Below, one piece after another: positions 1-13,250 of a stretch of 64,000 nt of DNA; positions within the stretch are counted from its first letter, which is position 1; each line of letters starts with the position of its first letter. The notes under the pieces were generated by a model. That model worked only from the letters and a program-made list of their open reading frames with translations, had not been told where the DNA came from and ran no database searches. The position numbers were made by a program, and so were the translations under genes. This DNA comes from Texas Phoenix palm phytoplasma (GTDB lineage Bacteria > Bacillota_I > Bacilli_A > Acholeplasmatales > Acholeplasmataceae): NCBI RefSeq assembly GCF_005774685.2, contig NZ_VBRA02000009.1:1-64000 (forward strand), read 5' to 3'.

Positions 1-11
1 ATATGGATTTG

Positions 12-86
12 TGGTAGAGGATGAGGGATTTGAACCCCCGACTTTCTGCTTGTAAGGCAGACGCTCTCCCACTGAGCTAATCCTCT
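12..86 (-). tRNA. tRNA-Val (anticodon UAC)
   Basis: The reverse complement folds as a 75-nt tRNA. A 7-bp acceptor stem (AGAGGAT/ATCCTCT), a T arm with GGTTCAAATCC, and the anticodon loop CTTACAA give anticodon TAC (valine). The CCA end is encoded (12-14). It follows 5S rRNA in the same direction, as in phytoplasma rRNA operons, so it is probably co-transcribed and cut from the rRNA precursor. A further tRNA may lie beyond the left edge. Confidence 0.97.
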
Positions 87-155
87 GTCTGTAAAAATTC
101 AAAATAAAAAATATAAAAATTTGTAAAAAATAAATAAATTATTTTTTTCAAAGTA

Positions 156-273
156 AACCTTGGCAAAACTTATTTTCACTTTTATAAATAAAAACTATTT
201 TCAGCGCGTAAGGGCTTAACTTCTGTATTCGGAATGGGAACAGGTGTTTCCCCTTAGCTAAATCACCAAGGTT
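156..273 (-). rRNA. rrf: 5S ribosomal RNA
   Basis: The minus strand shows a terminal helix (CCTTGG near the 5' end at about 270, CCAAGG near the 3' end at about 160) and the conserved 5S core with the CCGAA box followed by AGAAGTTAAGC. It lies between 23S and tRNA-Val. The exact ends are estimated from the terminal helix. Confidence 0.95.
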
Positions 274-311
274 CTTTCAAAACTAGATAAACAAACGTTT
301 TTTACTCAAAA

Positions 312-3172
<2,861 letters not shown>

Positions 3173-3238
3173 TTTGAGAATTTACGTTGTTTATCTACTT
3201 TTCAAAGAACTTTTTTTTGATTTTCAGTTCATTTAGAC

Positions 3239-3315
3239 TGGTGGGCCTAAATGGACTTGAACCACCGACCTCACGCTTATCAGGCGTGTGCTCTAACCAA
3301 CTGAGCTATAGGCCC
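3239..3315 (-). tRNA. tRNA-Ile (anticodon GAU) in the 16S-23S spacer
   Basis: The reverse complement is a 77-nt tRNA starting GGGCCTATAGCTCAG, with anticodon GAT in the loop CTGATAA, T arm GGTTCAAGTCC and an encoded CCA (3239-3241). A single tRNA-Ile in the 16S-23S spacer is the standard phytoplasma arrangement. Confidence 0.98.
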
Positions 3316-3384
3316 TTAAAAAATTAAATACTATAAGAATAATTAATGAAAAAGAAAAACTTATTTTTTTAAATTAATTTAAGT

Positions 3385-3404
3385 CTTTCAAAACTGAAGA
3401 TGAT
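3385..3404 (-). other. 16S processing stem, 3' arm
   Basis: This 20-nt segment is the reverse complement of 5085-5104, with one mismatch. The two segments flank the 16S gene and would pair in the precursor to form a long stem, the usual substrate of RNase III in bacterial rRNA maturation. Pairing is seen directly; cleavage is inferred. Confidence 0.7.
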
Positions 3405-3423
3405 GATTTTAAAAATTTCCTTA

Positions 3424-4968
<1,545 letters not shown>

Positions 4969-5084
4969 AATAATAAAGTTTTAAATTAAAATTAAATAAT
5001 ATTTAGTAATTAATTTTAATGAAATACATTTTTTATATGTAATACTTTTGCAAAAAAGTATTTTAAATTTTTTTAATTAAAAAA

Positions 5085-5104
5085 ATCATCTTCAGTTTTC
5101 AAAG
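5085..5104 (-). other. 16S processing stem, 5' arm
   Basis: This segment is complementary to 3385-3404 (19 of 20 positions) and lies in the leader upstream of 16S. The two arms bring the ends of 16S together in the precursor. A comparable imperfect pair, about 275-297 with 3184-3207, brackets 23S. Confidence 0.7.
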
Positions 5105-5289
5105 AATTAAAATTAAGATAAAAAAATTAAAAATAACATACAAATTTCAAAATCAAATTAAAAATAAATTAATTTATTTATTTGTAATTATATAAATAAC
5201 CAACTATCAAAATATTTCAAATTAAATTGTTAAAAAAAATTTAAACAGCAAAAATAAATAAGCAATTTTAAAACAATTTTTATACTTTT

Positions 5290-5317
5290 ATTATATCATA
5301 TTGATTAAAATAATCAA
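5290..5317 (-). promoter_or_regulatory. rRNA operon promoter
   Basis: On the minus strand a -35 box TTGATT (5312-5317) is followed after 16 nt by a perfect -10 box TATAAT (5290-5295), which is preceded by TGA and so forms an extended -10. Transcription would start near 5283, leaving a leader of about 315 nt before 16S. The rest of the gap 4969-5356 is AT-rich leader holding the 16S processing arm. Confidence 0.75.
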
Positions 5318-5356
5318 CGTTTTTTATAAAAAAAATAAAATAAATTTTAAAAAAAA

Positions 5357-5938
5357 TTACTTTATTTTATTCTTATTTAAAACTAAATTAATTATTTTTT
5401 CAAAAGAAATTCCTTGAACAAAATTAATTAAAAAATCATAAAATAAAGGAAAATTAATTAAAATTTTATTTTTAACATTGTTATCTAAATTTTTTAAAAC
5501 ATATTTTTCTATTGAAACTGAACAATCATATCCTACTCCTATTTTTAACCTTTTAAATTCATTAGTTTTCAAATTATCAATAATATTTTTTATTCCGTTA
5601 TGTCCTCCGTGTCCCCCTTTTTTTTTAAATTTAAAAGAACCAGGATTTAAATAAATATCATCGCTTATAATTAAAATATCCTTTGTCTTTATTTTATAAT
5701 TTTGCATAACTTTATAAATAGAATTTCCAGATAAATTCATATAACTTTCAGGTTTTACTAATAAAAATTTTTTTTCTTGAATTTGAATACAATAAATTAA
5801 ACTAGAAAATTTTTTTTTAAAAAAACAAATATTTTCTTGAAATTTTTCTAAAAAATAATTAACTAACATAAAACCTATATTATGAGGAGTTGATTCAAAT
5901 TCAACTCCGGGATTACCTAAACCACAAATCATTTTCAT
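5357..5938 (-). CDS. pth: peptidyl-tRNA hydrolase
   Basis: Cleaves the ester bond of peptidyl-tRNAs that drop off the ribosome and so recycles tRNA in the cytosol. The 193-residue length is normal. Family motifs are present in order: GLGNPG (residues 6-11), a PHNIGF segment with the catalytic histidine, SYMNLSG, DDIYLNPG with the conserved aspartate, and GGHGGHNG. It ends just before the rRNA promoter and follows the P-type ATPase gene with a 29-nt gap, so the two may share a transcript. Pth acts with tmRNA (also in this window) in rescuing stalled translation, though the genes are not adjacent. Confidence 0.95.
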   Translation of the reverse strand: MKMICGLGNPGVEFESTPHNIGFMLVNYFLEKFQENICFFKKKFSSLIYCIQIQEKKFLLVKPESYMNLSGNSIYKVMQNYKIKTKDILIISDDIYLNPGSFKFKKKGGHGGHNGIKNIIDNLKTNEFKRLKIGVGYDCSVSIEKYVLKNLDNNVKNKILINFPLFYDFLINFVQGISFEKIINLVLNKNKIK

Positions 5939-5967
5939 TTTTCTTTTTCTTCTTTTTTCCTTTAGTA

Positions 5968-8754
5968 CTATTCTTTATTATTTATTTTATTTTTTGAAAA
6001 AAATTTATAAATAGTGTCAAAAAATAACATAACAAAAATACAACATGATAGAATAATATAATCATTAAATCTAATTTTTTGAGTTCCAAAAAAATTATTT
6101 AAAGTATCAAAAGATTGAGAAATTAATACAAATAAAAAAATCTCACAAAAAATACCAAAATATAAAAGTTTATTTTTTTGCTTTATTGTTTGCCAAAAAT
6201 AAAGTTGATCTGAACGACAAGCAAAAACATTTCCAATTTGAGAAAAAATAACAGAACCAAAAGCCATCGTAGATGCTAATTTAAATTCTGCCATATGAGA
6301 CATTTGTTTAAAAGGGATTTCTTGTTGATATAATTTTAAACCTCCAAAATACAAGAAAAAAACCAAAGTTGTTATGCCCTCTACCATGCCTAAAAAACCA
6401 TAACTTCTTTTCAATAATTGAAAATCTAGCAAATGATCTTTTTCTGTTATAGGTTTTTTATTTAACAAATTAATTTTAGGTTTTTCAGCACCTAAAGCAA
6501 TAGCTGGAATTAAATCTGTTATTAAATCAATAGCTAAAATTTGCATAACAGTCAAATAAAGAGGAACACGGAAAAAAGCCATAAAAATAATAGGGAAAAT
6601 TTGAGGAATATTAGAACAAAAAACATAAGTCATAAATTTCTTAACATTATCATAAATTCCTCTAGCTTCTAAAACAGCTTTTGGAATAGTAGAAAAATTA
6701 TCATCTAATAAAATCATATCAGCAGCATTATGTGCTACATCTTTACCAGATTTTCCCATAGCAATACCAATATGAGCAGCTTTCATAGCTAAAATATCAT
6801 TAACTCCATCTCCTATTACGCCAACTACTTCTTTGTTAGAACGATAAGCTTCTACAATCTTCAATTTATGTTTTGGAGTTGTTCTAGAAAAAAATATAGG
6901 TTTTTTAGTTTTTAATATTTTTTTTAATTCTTCAAAAGACATTTTATCTAGTGTTATTCCATCTATATTAAGATAATCATCTTTAATTATACCTACTTGT
7001 TTACCAATAGAAATAGCTGTAGGTCCATAATCACCAGTAATAACAGTAATTTTTAAACCAGCATTTAGTAATTTTTTAACTGCATCACGAACTTCTATTT
7101 TAGGAGGATCATAATTGACAGCAAAACCTAAAAATACCATATCCTCTTCTTTAAAATCTTTTTGTTCTATTTTTTTATAAGCAATTGCTAAAATACGATA
7201 TCCTTGTTTGGATAATTCTTCATTTTTAAAAGAAAAAATTTCTTTTTCTTTTTTAGAAAAATTAGTAACCTTTCCATCCTTGTATTGAGCATTACATTTT
7301 TCTAAAAGAACATTTGGAGCACCTTTAACAAATAAATATTTACTTCCGATATCATAATTTTTTTGAGATATATTATTAACCAAAACACTCATTTTTTTAG
7401 TTTCAGAAGAAAAAGGATTTATTTTTTCCGTTACAAAACTATTACGAATTTTGTTAATATCTAATCCATATTTAAAAGAAGCAATTAATAATGAACCTTC
7501 TGTAGGATTTCCAACTATTTTAAAATATTTTTTATTTTTCAAATCATCAATTAAATTTGCTTCAGAACACATTACAGCCGCAATAAAAATTTTATTAATA
7601 ATTTTATTACACTTTATATTATTAAAATTTAAAATTTTTCCTTCTTTCTGAAAACCATTTCCAGTAATTTTAATCATACCATTAGGAAATATTATTTTAT
7701 TACAAGTCAATTGGTTTTTAGTTAAAGTCCCTGTTTTGTCTGTGCAAATAACTGTTGCAGAATTTAATGTTTCTACGGAAAATAATTGTTTAATTAAAGC
7801 TTTATGTTTAGCCATTCTTTGAGAACCTATAGCTAAACTTAAATTAATAGTAGGCAATAATCCTTCAGGAATATTAGCAACTAACATACCTAAAGCTACA
7901 ACTACAGAAGGTATTAAAATTTTGTTCCAAGAAACTTCTGAATCATAAAAACGCCACAAACAAATAAAAAAAACAATTGAAGATAAAATAATAGCAATAC
8001 AACTAATTATTTTAATTACTTTATGTATTTCTTTTTCAAGAGTATTAATTCCCTTATTTATATTTTGAGACAAATTCGAAACTTCACCAATTTGTGTATT
8101 TTTTCCAATATCGTAAACAATAGCTTTAGCACTGCCTTGTGATACTGTTGTACCAGCATATACCAAATTAGATATTTCTGAAATAACTTTTGTTTTCTTA
8201 TTATTAGGAATAACATTTCTATTTAAAGGTATAGTTTCTCCAGTTAAAATAGAATTATCAACAAAAAAATTATTCGCTTCTATTAAAACTGCATCAGCAG
8301 GTATAGTAACCCCTACTTCTAAAAATATCAAATCTCCTATTGTTAAATCAGTAACATCTATAATTTTTATTTCGCCATCTCTATAAACCTGAATTTTTTT
8401 AGGTATCATTTCACTTAAAGAAGATAAAATTTTATCTGCTTTATGTTCTTGAAAAAAAGAAAAAATACCATTAACAATAACTACTGAAATGATAGATATA
8501 GATACAGCATTTTCTTCAATTAAGAAGGCTAAAAAACCCGATACCCATAACAAAATAGCAAACAAAGAAGTAAATTGTTTAATAAATTTTTTTATAAAAG
8601 AAAAATTTCTACTTTTTTTAATAATATTAAAACCATATAAAATTTGTCTTTTTTTAACTTCTTCTGTTTTTAATCCTTCAAAACTAGTATTAAAATATTT
8701 AAATATTTTTTCTTTAGAAAAACTACTAATTTCAAAAATATCTTTTTTTTTCAT
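5968..8754 (-). CDS. P-type cation-transporting ATPase, Na+/K+-ATPase-like
   Basis: A 928-residue membrane pump that couples ATP hydrolysis to cation transport. Visible landmarks: actuator motif TGE at 171-173, PEGLLP in transmembrane helix 4 at 296-301, phosphorylation site DKTGT with D339, nucleotide-binding KGAP near 477, TGD at 573-575 and hinge GDGVND at 648-653, with helices at both ends. The PEGLL sequence and the wording around the phosphorylation site resemble type IIC (Na+/K+, H+/K+) ATPases more than bacterial Ca2+ or Mg2+ pumps. The ion is not proven. A good ribosome site (AAGAGGAAT) precedes the ATG. In a cell with no other obvious primary cation pump in the window it may help maintain membrane potential. 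Confidence 0.9.
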   Translation of the reverse strand: MKKKDIFEISSFSKEKIFKYFNTSFEGLKTEEVKKRQILYGFNIIKKSRNFSFIKKFIKQFTSLFAILLWVSGFLAFLIEENAVSISIISVVIVNGIFSFFQEHKADKILSSLSEMIPKKIQVYRDGEIKIIDVTDLTIGDLIFLEVGVTIPADAVLIEANNFFVDNSILTGETIPLNRNVIPNNKKTKVISEISNLVYAGTTVSQGSAKAIVYDIGKNTQIGEVSNLSQNINKGINTLEKEIHKVIKIISCIAIILSSIVFFICLWRFYDSEVSWNKILIPSVVVALGMLVANIPEGLLPTINLSLAIGSQRMAKHKALIKQLFSVETLNSATVICTDKTGTLTKNQLTCNKIIFPNGMIKITGNGFQKEGKILNFNNIKCNKIINKIFIAAVMCSEANLIDDLKNKKYFKIVGNPTEGSLLIASFKYGLDINKIRNSFVTEKINPFSSETKKMSVLVNNISQKNYDIGSKYLFVKGAPNVLLEKCNAQYKDGKVTNFSKKEKEIFSFKNEELSKQGYRILAIAYKKIEQKDFKEEDMVFLGFAVNYDPPKIEVRDAVKKLLNAGLKITVITGDYGPTAISIGKQVGIIKDDYLNIDGITLDKMSFEELKKILKTKKPIFFSRTTPKHKLKIVEAYRSNKEVVGVIGDGVNDILAMKAAHIGIAMGKSGKDVAHNAADMILLDDNFSTIPKAVLEARGIYDNVKKFMTYVFCSNIPQIFPIIFMAFFRVPLYLTVMQILAIDLITDLIPAIALGAEKPKINLLNKKPITEKDHLLDFQLLKRSYGFLGMVEGITTLVFFLYFGGLKLYQQEIPFKQMSHMAEFKLASTMAFGSVIFSQIGNVFACRSDQLYFWQTIKQKNKLLYFGIFCEIFLFVLISQSFDTLNNFFGTQKIRFNDYIILSCCIFVMLFFDTIYKFFSKNKINNKE

Positions 8755-8874
8755 TTTCTTATATTCCTCTTGTTAAAAAATTAAAAAAAATAATTTAATT
8801 AAAATAAAAAATTAAAATAATAATAATATACATAATTATCATAATTATGATTATATATAAAAAATTAAAAAATT

Positions 8875-9663
8875 CTAAATTCTAAATTCTAACCAATTTA
8901 ATATATCATTAAAAACAATTTTATATTCGATATTATGTATTAAATTATGTTGACTTTCTTGATATAATTTTAATTTTTTATCTTTAGAAAAAATTTTTTC
9001 ATATATAAATTTACCATCCAAAAATGAAACAACACTATCTTTATAACTGTACAAAAATAAAACAGGAGTTAAATAAGAAAAAAAATTTTTATTTAGATAT
9101 TCTAAACTCAAAAATAATATATTTCTTAATAATCTATAAGTAACAAAATTTAATCTATAAGGATAATATTCTTGAAAAAATAAATTATTACTAATATTAT
9201 CATAAAATTTCAGTTTTTTCTTTTGTTTAAAATTAATTAAATATAAAGGATATTTTAAATAAATATAATATTTACAATGATTAGGAATTCTTGTTAAAGC
9301 AGCACTAACAATAGCTCCATCAACATTACCATATTTTACTAAATAATTATTAACAATAATGCCGCCCATACTATGTCCTAATAAAAAAATTTTTAATTTA
9401 TTTTTTTGCCGAACAAAATCTACAATACATTTTAAATCATCTAAAAAATTATAAAAATGTTTTATATCTCCTTGTTTTCCTCCGCTTTTTCCATGTCCCC
9501 TAATATCATATATTATTACATTATAAGAATAATGATTTAAAAAATTAGATAAATGAATATATTCTTGCGAACTTTCCCCTAAACCATGTAAAATTACTAC
9601 ATTAGCTTTTGGAATTTTAACATTTTTAAATTTAATATAACAAAAATTTTCATTTATAATCAT
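8875..9663 (-). CDS. alpha/beta hydrolase, lysophospholipase/monoglyceride-lipase-like
   Basis: A 262-residue serine hydrolase. The oxyanion-hole segment HGLGES is at 26-31, a YDIRGHGKSGG block at 52-62, the nucleophile elbow GHSMGG places the serine at 98, and D209 and H239 are in the right places to complete the triad. The GHGxS block is typical of the Hydrolase_4 family (lysophospholipases, monoacylglycerol lipases). Lipid scavenging from the host membrane is a plausible role for an organism lacking fatty-acid synthesis, but the substrate is inferred. The gene lies 24 nt downstream of valS on the same strand and has no clear ribosome site of its own. No signal peptide is seen. Confidence 0.8.
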   Translation of the reverse strand: MIINENFCYIKFKNVKIPKANVVILHGLGESSQEYIHLSNFLNHYSYNVIIYDIRGHGKSGGKQGDIKHFYNFLDDLKCIVDFVRQKNKLKIFLLGHSMGGIIVNNYLVKYGNVDGAIVSAALTRIPNHCKYYIYLKYPLYLINFKQKKKLKFYDNISNNLFFQEYYPYRLNFVTYRLLRNILFLSLEYLNKNFFSYLTPVLFLYSYKDSVVSFLDGKFIYEKIFSKDKKLKLYQESQHNLIHNIEYKIVFNDILNWLEFRI

Positions 9664-9687
9664 AGAATTATTATATAAAATAATTTA

Positions 9688-12303
9688 TTATTCTTCATCA
9701 ACATTTGTAATATTTTTAACTAAATTATTATATTGCTCTAAATATTTTCTATATTTTTCTTTTTCTTCTTGTATTTTTTCGCTACTCGCTTTTTTTAAAA
9801 ACATTTTATTATTTAAAATATTTTCACTTCTTTTAACTTCGAATAAAATATTTTTTTTTCTTTCTAAAAAATTATTTTTCATTTGACCTTTATTTAAATT
9901 CAAAAAAATTTGTTTTTCTATAAAAAGAGAAAAATAGTCTTCAGTAAATAAACAAAAATATTTATTATTATCTTTTATATTTTCAACTAATTCAATTTCA
10001 GAAGCTTTTAAAAATTTTTTCAAAGAATTTATTAAAATTTCCAATTTATTAATTTGTAATTTAGGAGCTTCAATATATAATTTAAATATTTGTTTAGATG
10101 ACAAATTATAACTTTGTCTAAAATGTCTCATTTGAATAATTATTTTTTTTAAACAATTAAATTCTTTTAAAGATTCTTGATCATTATAATCTATTTTTGG
10201 CCATTGAGAATGTAAAATAGATTTTTGAGTTAAACTTTCATAAATAAAATCTGTAACAAAAGGAATAAAAGGATGTAACAATTTTAATATATTTTCTAAA
10301 ACATATAATAAAAATTTATGAGTATTTATATTATTATTTTGTTTTTCTTTTAAAGAAAATTTTAAAAATTCCAAAACCCAATTAGAAAAATCTTCCCAAA
10401 TAAAATGATACAATTCAGTACCTATAGTATTAAATTCATAATACTCATATAAAAGATTATGTTTTTTAATTAATTGAAATAATTGAGTTAATAAAGCTTT
10501 TTCAGGTAATAATAAAAATTCTTTTTTAAAATCAGTCTTATTCGTAAGAATATTATTTTTAATCAAAACACTAATATTCCAAATTTTATTAATAAAATTC
10601 CAACTATTTTTGACTTTATTTTCATCAAAATACAAATCAGAACCCATAGAAGAATTAGTTGATAAAAACCATCTTAAAGAATCTGTTCCATATTTATTAA
10701 TTATGTGAATAGGATCTATACCATTACCTTTAGATTTAGACATTTTTTGTCCTTTAATATCTCTAACTAAACCATGTAAACAAACATCTTTGAAAGGTAT
10801 TTGTTTAGTTAAATACATACTTTGTAAAACCATTTTCGAAACCCAAAAAGTTAAAATATCATAACCAGTCACTAGAACATCTAAAGGAAAACGATTTTTA
10901 AATAAAGAAAATTCATTAACATCATTATTCCAACCTAAAACACTTAAGGGCCATAATGAAGAAGAAAACCAAGTATCTAATACATCTAATTCTTTAATAA
11001 ATCCATTTCCTGGATCTTCAGACTGTATTTTAATTTCATTATTTTTATACCAAGCGGGAATAGGATGTCCCCACCATAATTGACGTGAAATACACCAATC
11101 TTCAAAATTACTTAACCAATTATTAAAAATATTAAGAAATCTTTTAGGAAAAAAATTAATTTTATGTTTTTTTAAACAAAATAAAGCTAATTTTTTTGTT
11201 TTTAAAAACCATTGAAAAGATAATCTAGGTTCTATCATTGAACCAGAAATAGTAGAAAACCCTACAGAATGTTTATAATCTTCTATTTTTGTAACAAAAT
11301 TTTTAAAATTTAATTCTTCAATTAACTTTTCTCTACATTCTAAAATTTTTAAATTTTTATATTGAAGTGCATTATCATTCATTGTTCCATTTTTATTAAT
11401 ACAACTAACATTTTTTAAATTATTTTTTTTCCCTACTTTAAAATCATTTTCATCATGAGCAGGAGTAACTTTTACAACTCCAGTACCAAAATTAATATCA
11501 ACTGAATTATCAATAATAAGAGGTATTTCTATTTTTGTATTAGGAATAAAAAATTTTTTTCCAACTAAATTTTGATATCTTTTATCTAAAGGATTAATCA
11601 TTAAAGCCTGATCTGCAAAAATAGTTTCGGGCCTTGTAGTAGCAACTTCTAAAAAAAAATTTTTATCTATTGTTTCTTTTATTTCATTTTGTGAAATAAA
11701 ATATTTTAAATAAAACAATTTTCCATTAATTTCTTTATAAGAAACTTCAACATTAGATAAAGTAGTTTGTAATTCAGAATCCCAATTAATAATTTTATAA
11801 TCACGATAAATAAAATTATCTTTGTACAATTTTATAAAAACTTTTTCAACAACTTCACATAATTCTTTATCTAAAGTAAATTTTTCATTTTTATAATCTA
11901 AAGATAATCCTAAAGAAGACCATTGAAAACGAATATTTTCAGCATATTTTTTCTTCCATAAGTTAGCATATTTTAAAAAAATTTCCTTAGTTAAATTATT
12001 TTCAGAAAATCCTTCTTTTTTTAATTTTTGTTTAATTTTCCTTTGAGTAGCTATTCCAGCATGATCCATGCCAGGCAAAAAAAGAACATTAAATCCTAAC
12101 ATTTTTTTTCTTCTTATAAGAATATCTTGCAAAATATTATTCCAAGCATGACCCAAATGTAATTTACCAGTAATATTTGGAGGAGGAATAACAATAGTAA
12201 AATTTGGTTTGTTAATATTTTTTTCAGTTTCAAAATAATTTCTTTCTAACCAAATTTTATATCTTCCTTTTTCTATATTTAGAAAATCATATTTATTTTT
12301 CAT
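9688..12303 (-). CDS. valS: valyl-tRNA synthetase
   Basis: Charges tRNA-Val with valine. This is an 871-residue class I synthetase of full length. The class I motifs are PPPNITG (40-46) with HLGH (49-52) and KMSKS near 519-523. GMDHAGIATQ and TWFSSSLWPLS are characteristic of ValS. The C-terminal 65 residues are a charged coiled-coil arm, as in other ValS proteins. No T-box leader is visible in the 120 nt upstream, which is AT-rich. Confidence 0.96.
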   Translation of the reverse strand: MKNKYDFLNIEKGRYKIWLERNYFETEKNINKPNFTIVIPPPNITGKLHLGHAWNNILQDILIRRKKMLGFNVLFLPGMDHAGIATQRKIKQKLKKEGFSENNLTKEIFLKYANLWKKKYAENIRFQWSSLGLSLDYKNEKFTLDKELCEVVEKVFIKLYKDNFIYRDYKIINWDSELQTTLSNVEVSYKEINGKLFYLKYFISQNEIKETIDKNFFLEVATTRPETIFADQALMINPLDKRYQNLVGKKFFIPNTKIEIPLIIDNSVDINFGTGVVKVTPAHDENDFKVGKKNNLKNVSCINKNGTMNDNALQYKNLKILECREKLIEELNFKNFVTKIEDYKHSVGFSTISGSMIEPRLSFQWFLKTKKLALFCLKKHKINFFPKRFLNIFNNWLSNFEDWCISRQLWWGHPIPAWYKNNEIKIQSEDPGNGFIKELDVLDTWFSSSLWPLSVLGWNNDVNEFSLFKNRFPLDVLVTGYDILTFWVSKMVLQSMYLTKQIPFKDVCLHGLVRDIKGQKMSKSKGNGIDPIHIINKYGTDSLRWFLSTNSSMGSDLYFDENKVKNSWNFINKIWNISVLIKNNILTNKTDFKKEFLLLPEKALLTQLFQLIKKHNLLYEYYEFNTIGTELYHFIWEDFSNWVLEFLKFSLKEKQNNNINTHKFLLYVLENILKLLHPFIPFVTDFIYESLTQKSILHSQWPKIDYNDQESLKEFNCLKKIIIQMRHFRQSYNLSSKQIFKLYIEAPKLQINKLEILINSLKKFLKASEIELVENIKDNNKYFCLFTEDYFSLFIEKQIFLNLNKGQMKNNFLERKKNILFEVKRSENILNNKMFLKKASSEKIQEEKEKYRKYLEQYNNLVKNITNVDEE

Positions 12304-12423
12304 TTTATTTCAATAATCCTCTAGTTCACAAAATGTAAACAAAAATAATAAATTTCAAAAAATTATTTATGTTGAAAAAAAATTTTATTTTTAAATTAAA
12401 TTTTTTAAAAAAATATTTATAAC

Positions 12424-13017
12424 TTATGTCGTTATTCTATCAAAAATTAATCTAATAATTTCATTTAAACCTTCTTTTGTTTTACACGAAAATAAATACA
12501 TAGGAACATCCGTAAGATATAAATCAAAAAATATCTTTTTAATTTCTTTAAATCTATAAAATACTTTATTTTTAAGAACTTTATCTTTTTTATTTAAAAT
12601 TAAAATAATAAAAAAATTAAATTCTTTTAACAATTTATATATCTTTAAATCTAATTGAGTAGGACCAACTTTAAAATCTATTATTTGAAAAACGATTTTA
12701 ATATAAAAATTATTTTGAATAAAATTATTCAAAATATTAATCATATTATTTATATTTTTTTTACTTTTTTTTATATATCCATAACCAGGAGCATCTACAA
12801 GATAAAAACAATCATTTATCAAAAAATAATTCAAATACATAGTTTTTCCAGGTTTTTTAGAAACAAAAGATATTTTTTTTTTATTAGTTAAAACATTAAT
12901 AAAAGAACTTTTACCAACATTACTTCTACCAATTAAAAAAATTTCTTTTAAAAAAGGTATAGGACGATTTTTCAAATTATCAATACTTTTGACAAAAATA
13001 CATTTATTAATAATCAC
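12424..13017 (-). CDS. engB: ribosome biogenesis GTPase EngB (YsxC/YihA)
   Basis: A GTPase needed for assembly of the large ribosomal subunit in related bacteria. The 197 residues carry G1 GRSNVGKS (30-37), G3 DAPG (75-78) with GYGYIKK after it, and G4 NKKD (142-145). The start is a GTG at 13017 preceded by AAAGGA at a spacing of about 11 nt. It lies upstream of valS on the same strand with a 120-nt gap. Confidence 0.94.
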   Translation of the reverse strand: MIINKCIFVKSIDNLKNRPIPFLKEIFLIGRSNVGKSSFINVLTNKKKISFVSKKPGKTMYLNYFLINDCFYLVDAPGYGYIKKSKKNINNMINILNNFIQNNFYIKIVFQIIDFKVGPTQLDLKIYKLLKEFNFFIILILNKKDKVLKNKVFYRFKEIKKIFFDLYLTDVPMYLFSCKTKEGLNEIIRLIFDRITT

Positions 13018-13250
13018 TTAATTTAATTCCTTTACCTATTAATTAATTTTTTTAAAATAAAATTTTAATAAAATTAAAAACTAAAAATAAAAACAATATT
13101 TAAAATTTAATTTATTTAAATATTACTAAATATTATGATTAATCTTTTTTTTAAAAAAATTAATTAATTTATTTAAAAAAAGTAAATAAATTTTATTTAA
13201 ATTTTAATACTAGTAAAAAACTTTTTTATTTTTTATTTAAAATTTTTATA

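Noticed and set aside
12304-12423. A possible T-box leader before valS.
   Set aside because: No specifier hairpin, T-box sequence or antiterminator is visible in this short AT-rich gap.
12655-12891. A plus-strand frame of 78 codons opposite engB.
   Set aside because: It is a shadow of engB, which has all GTPase motifs and a ribosome site.
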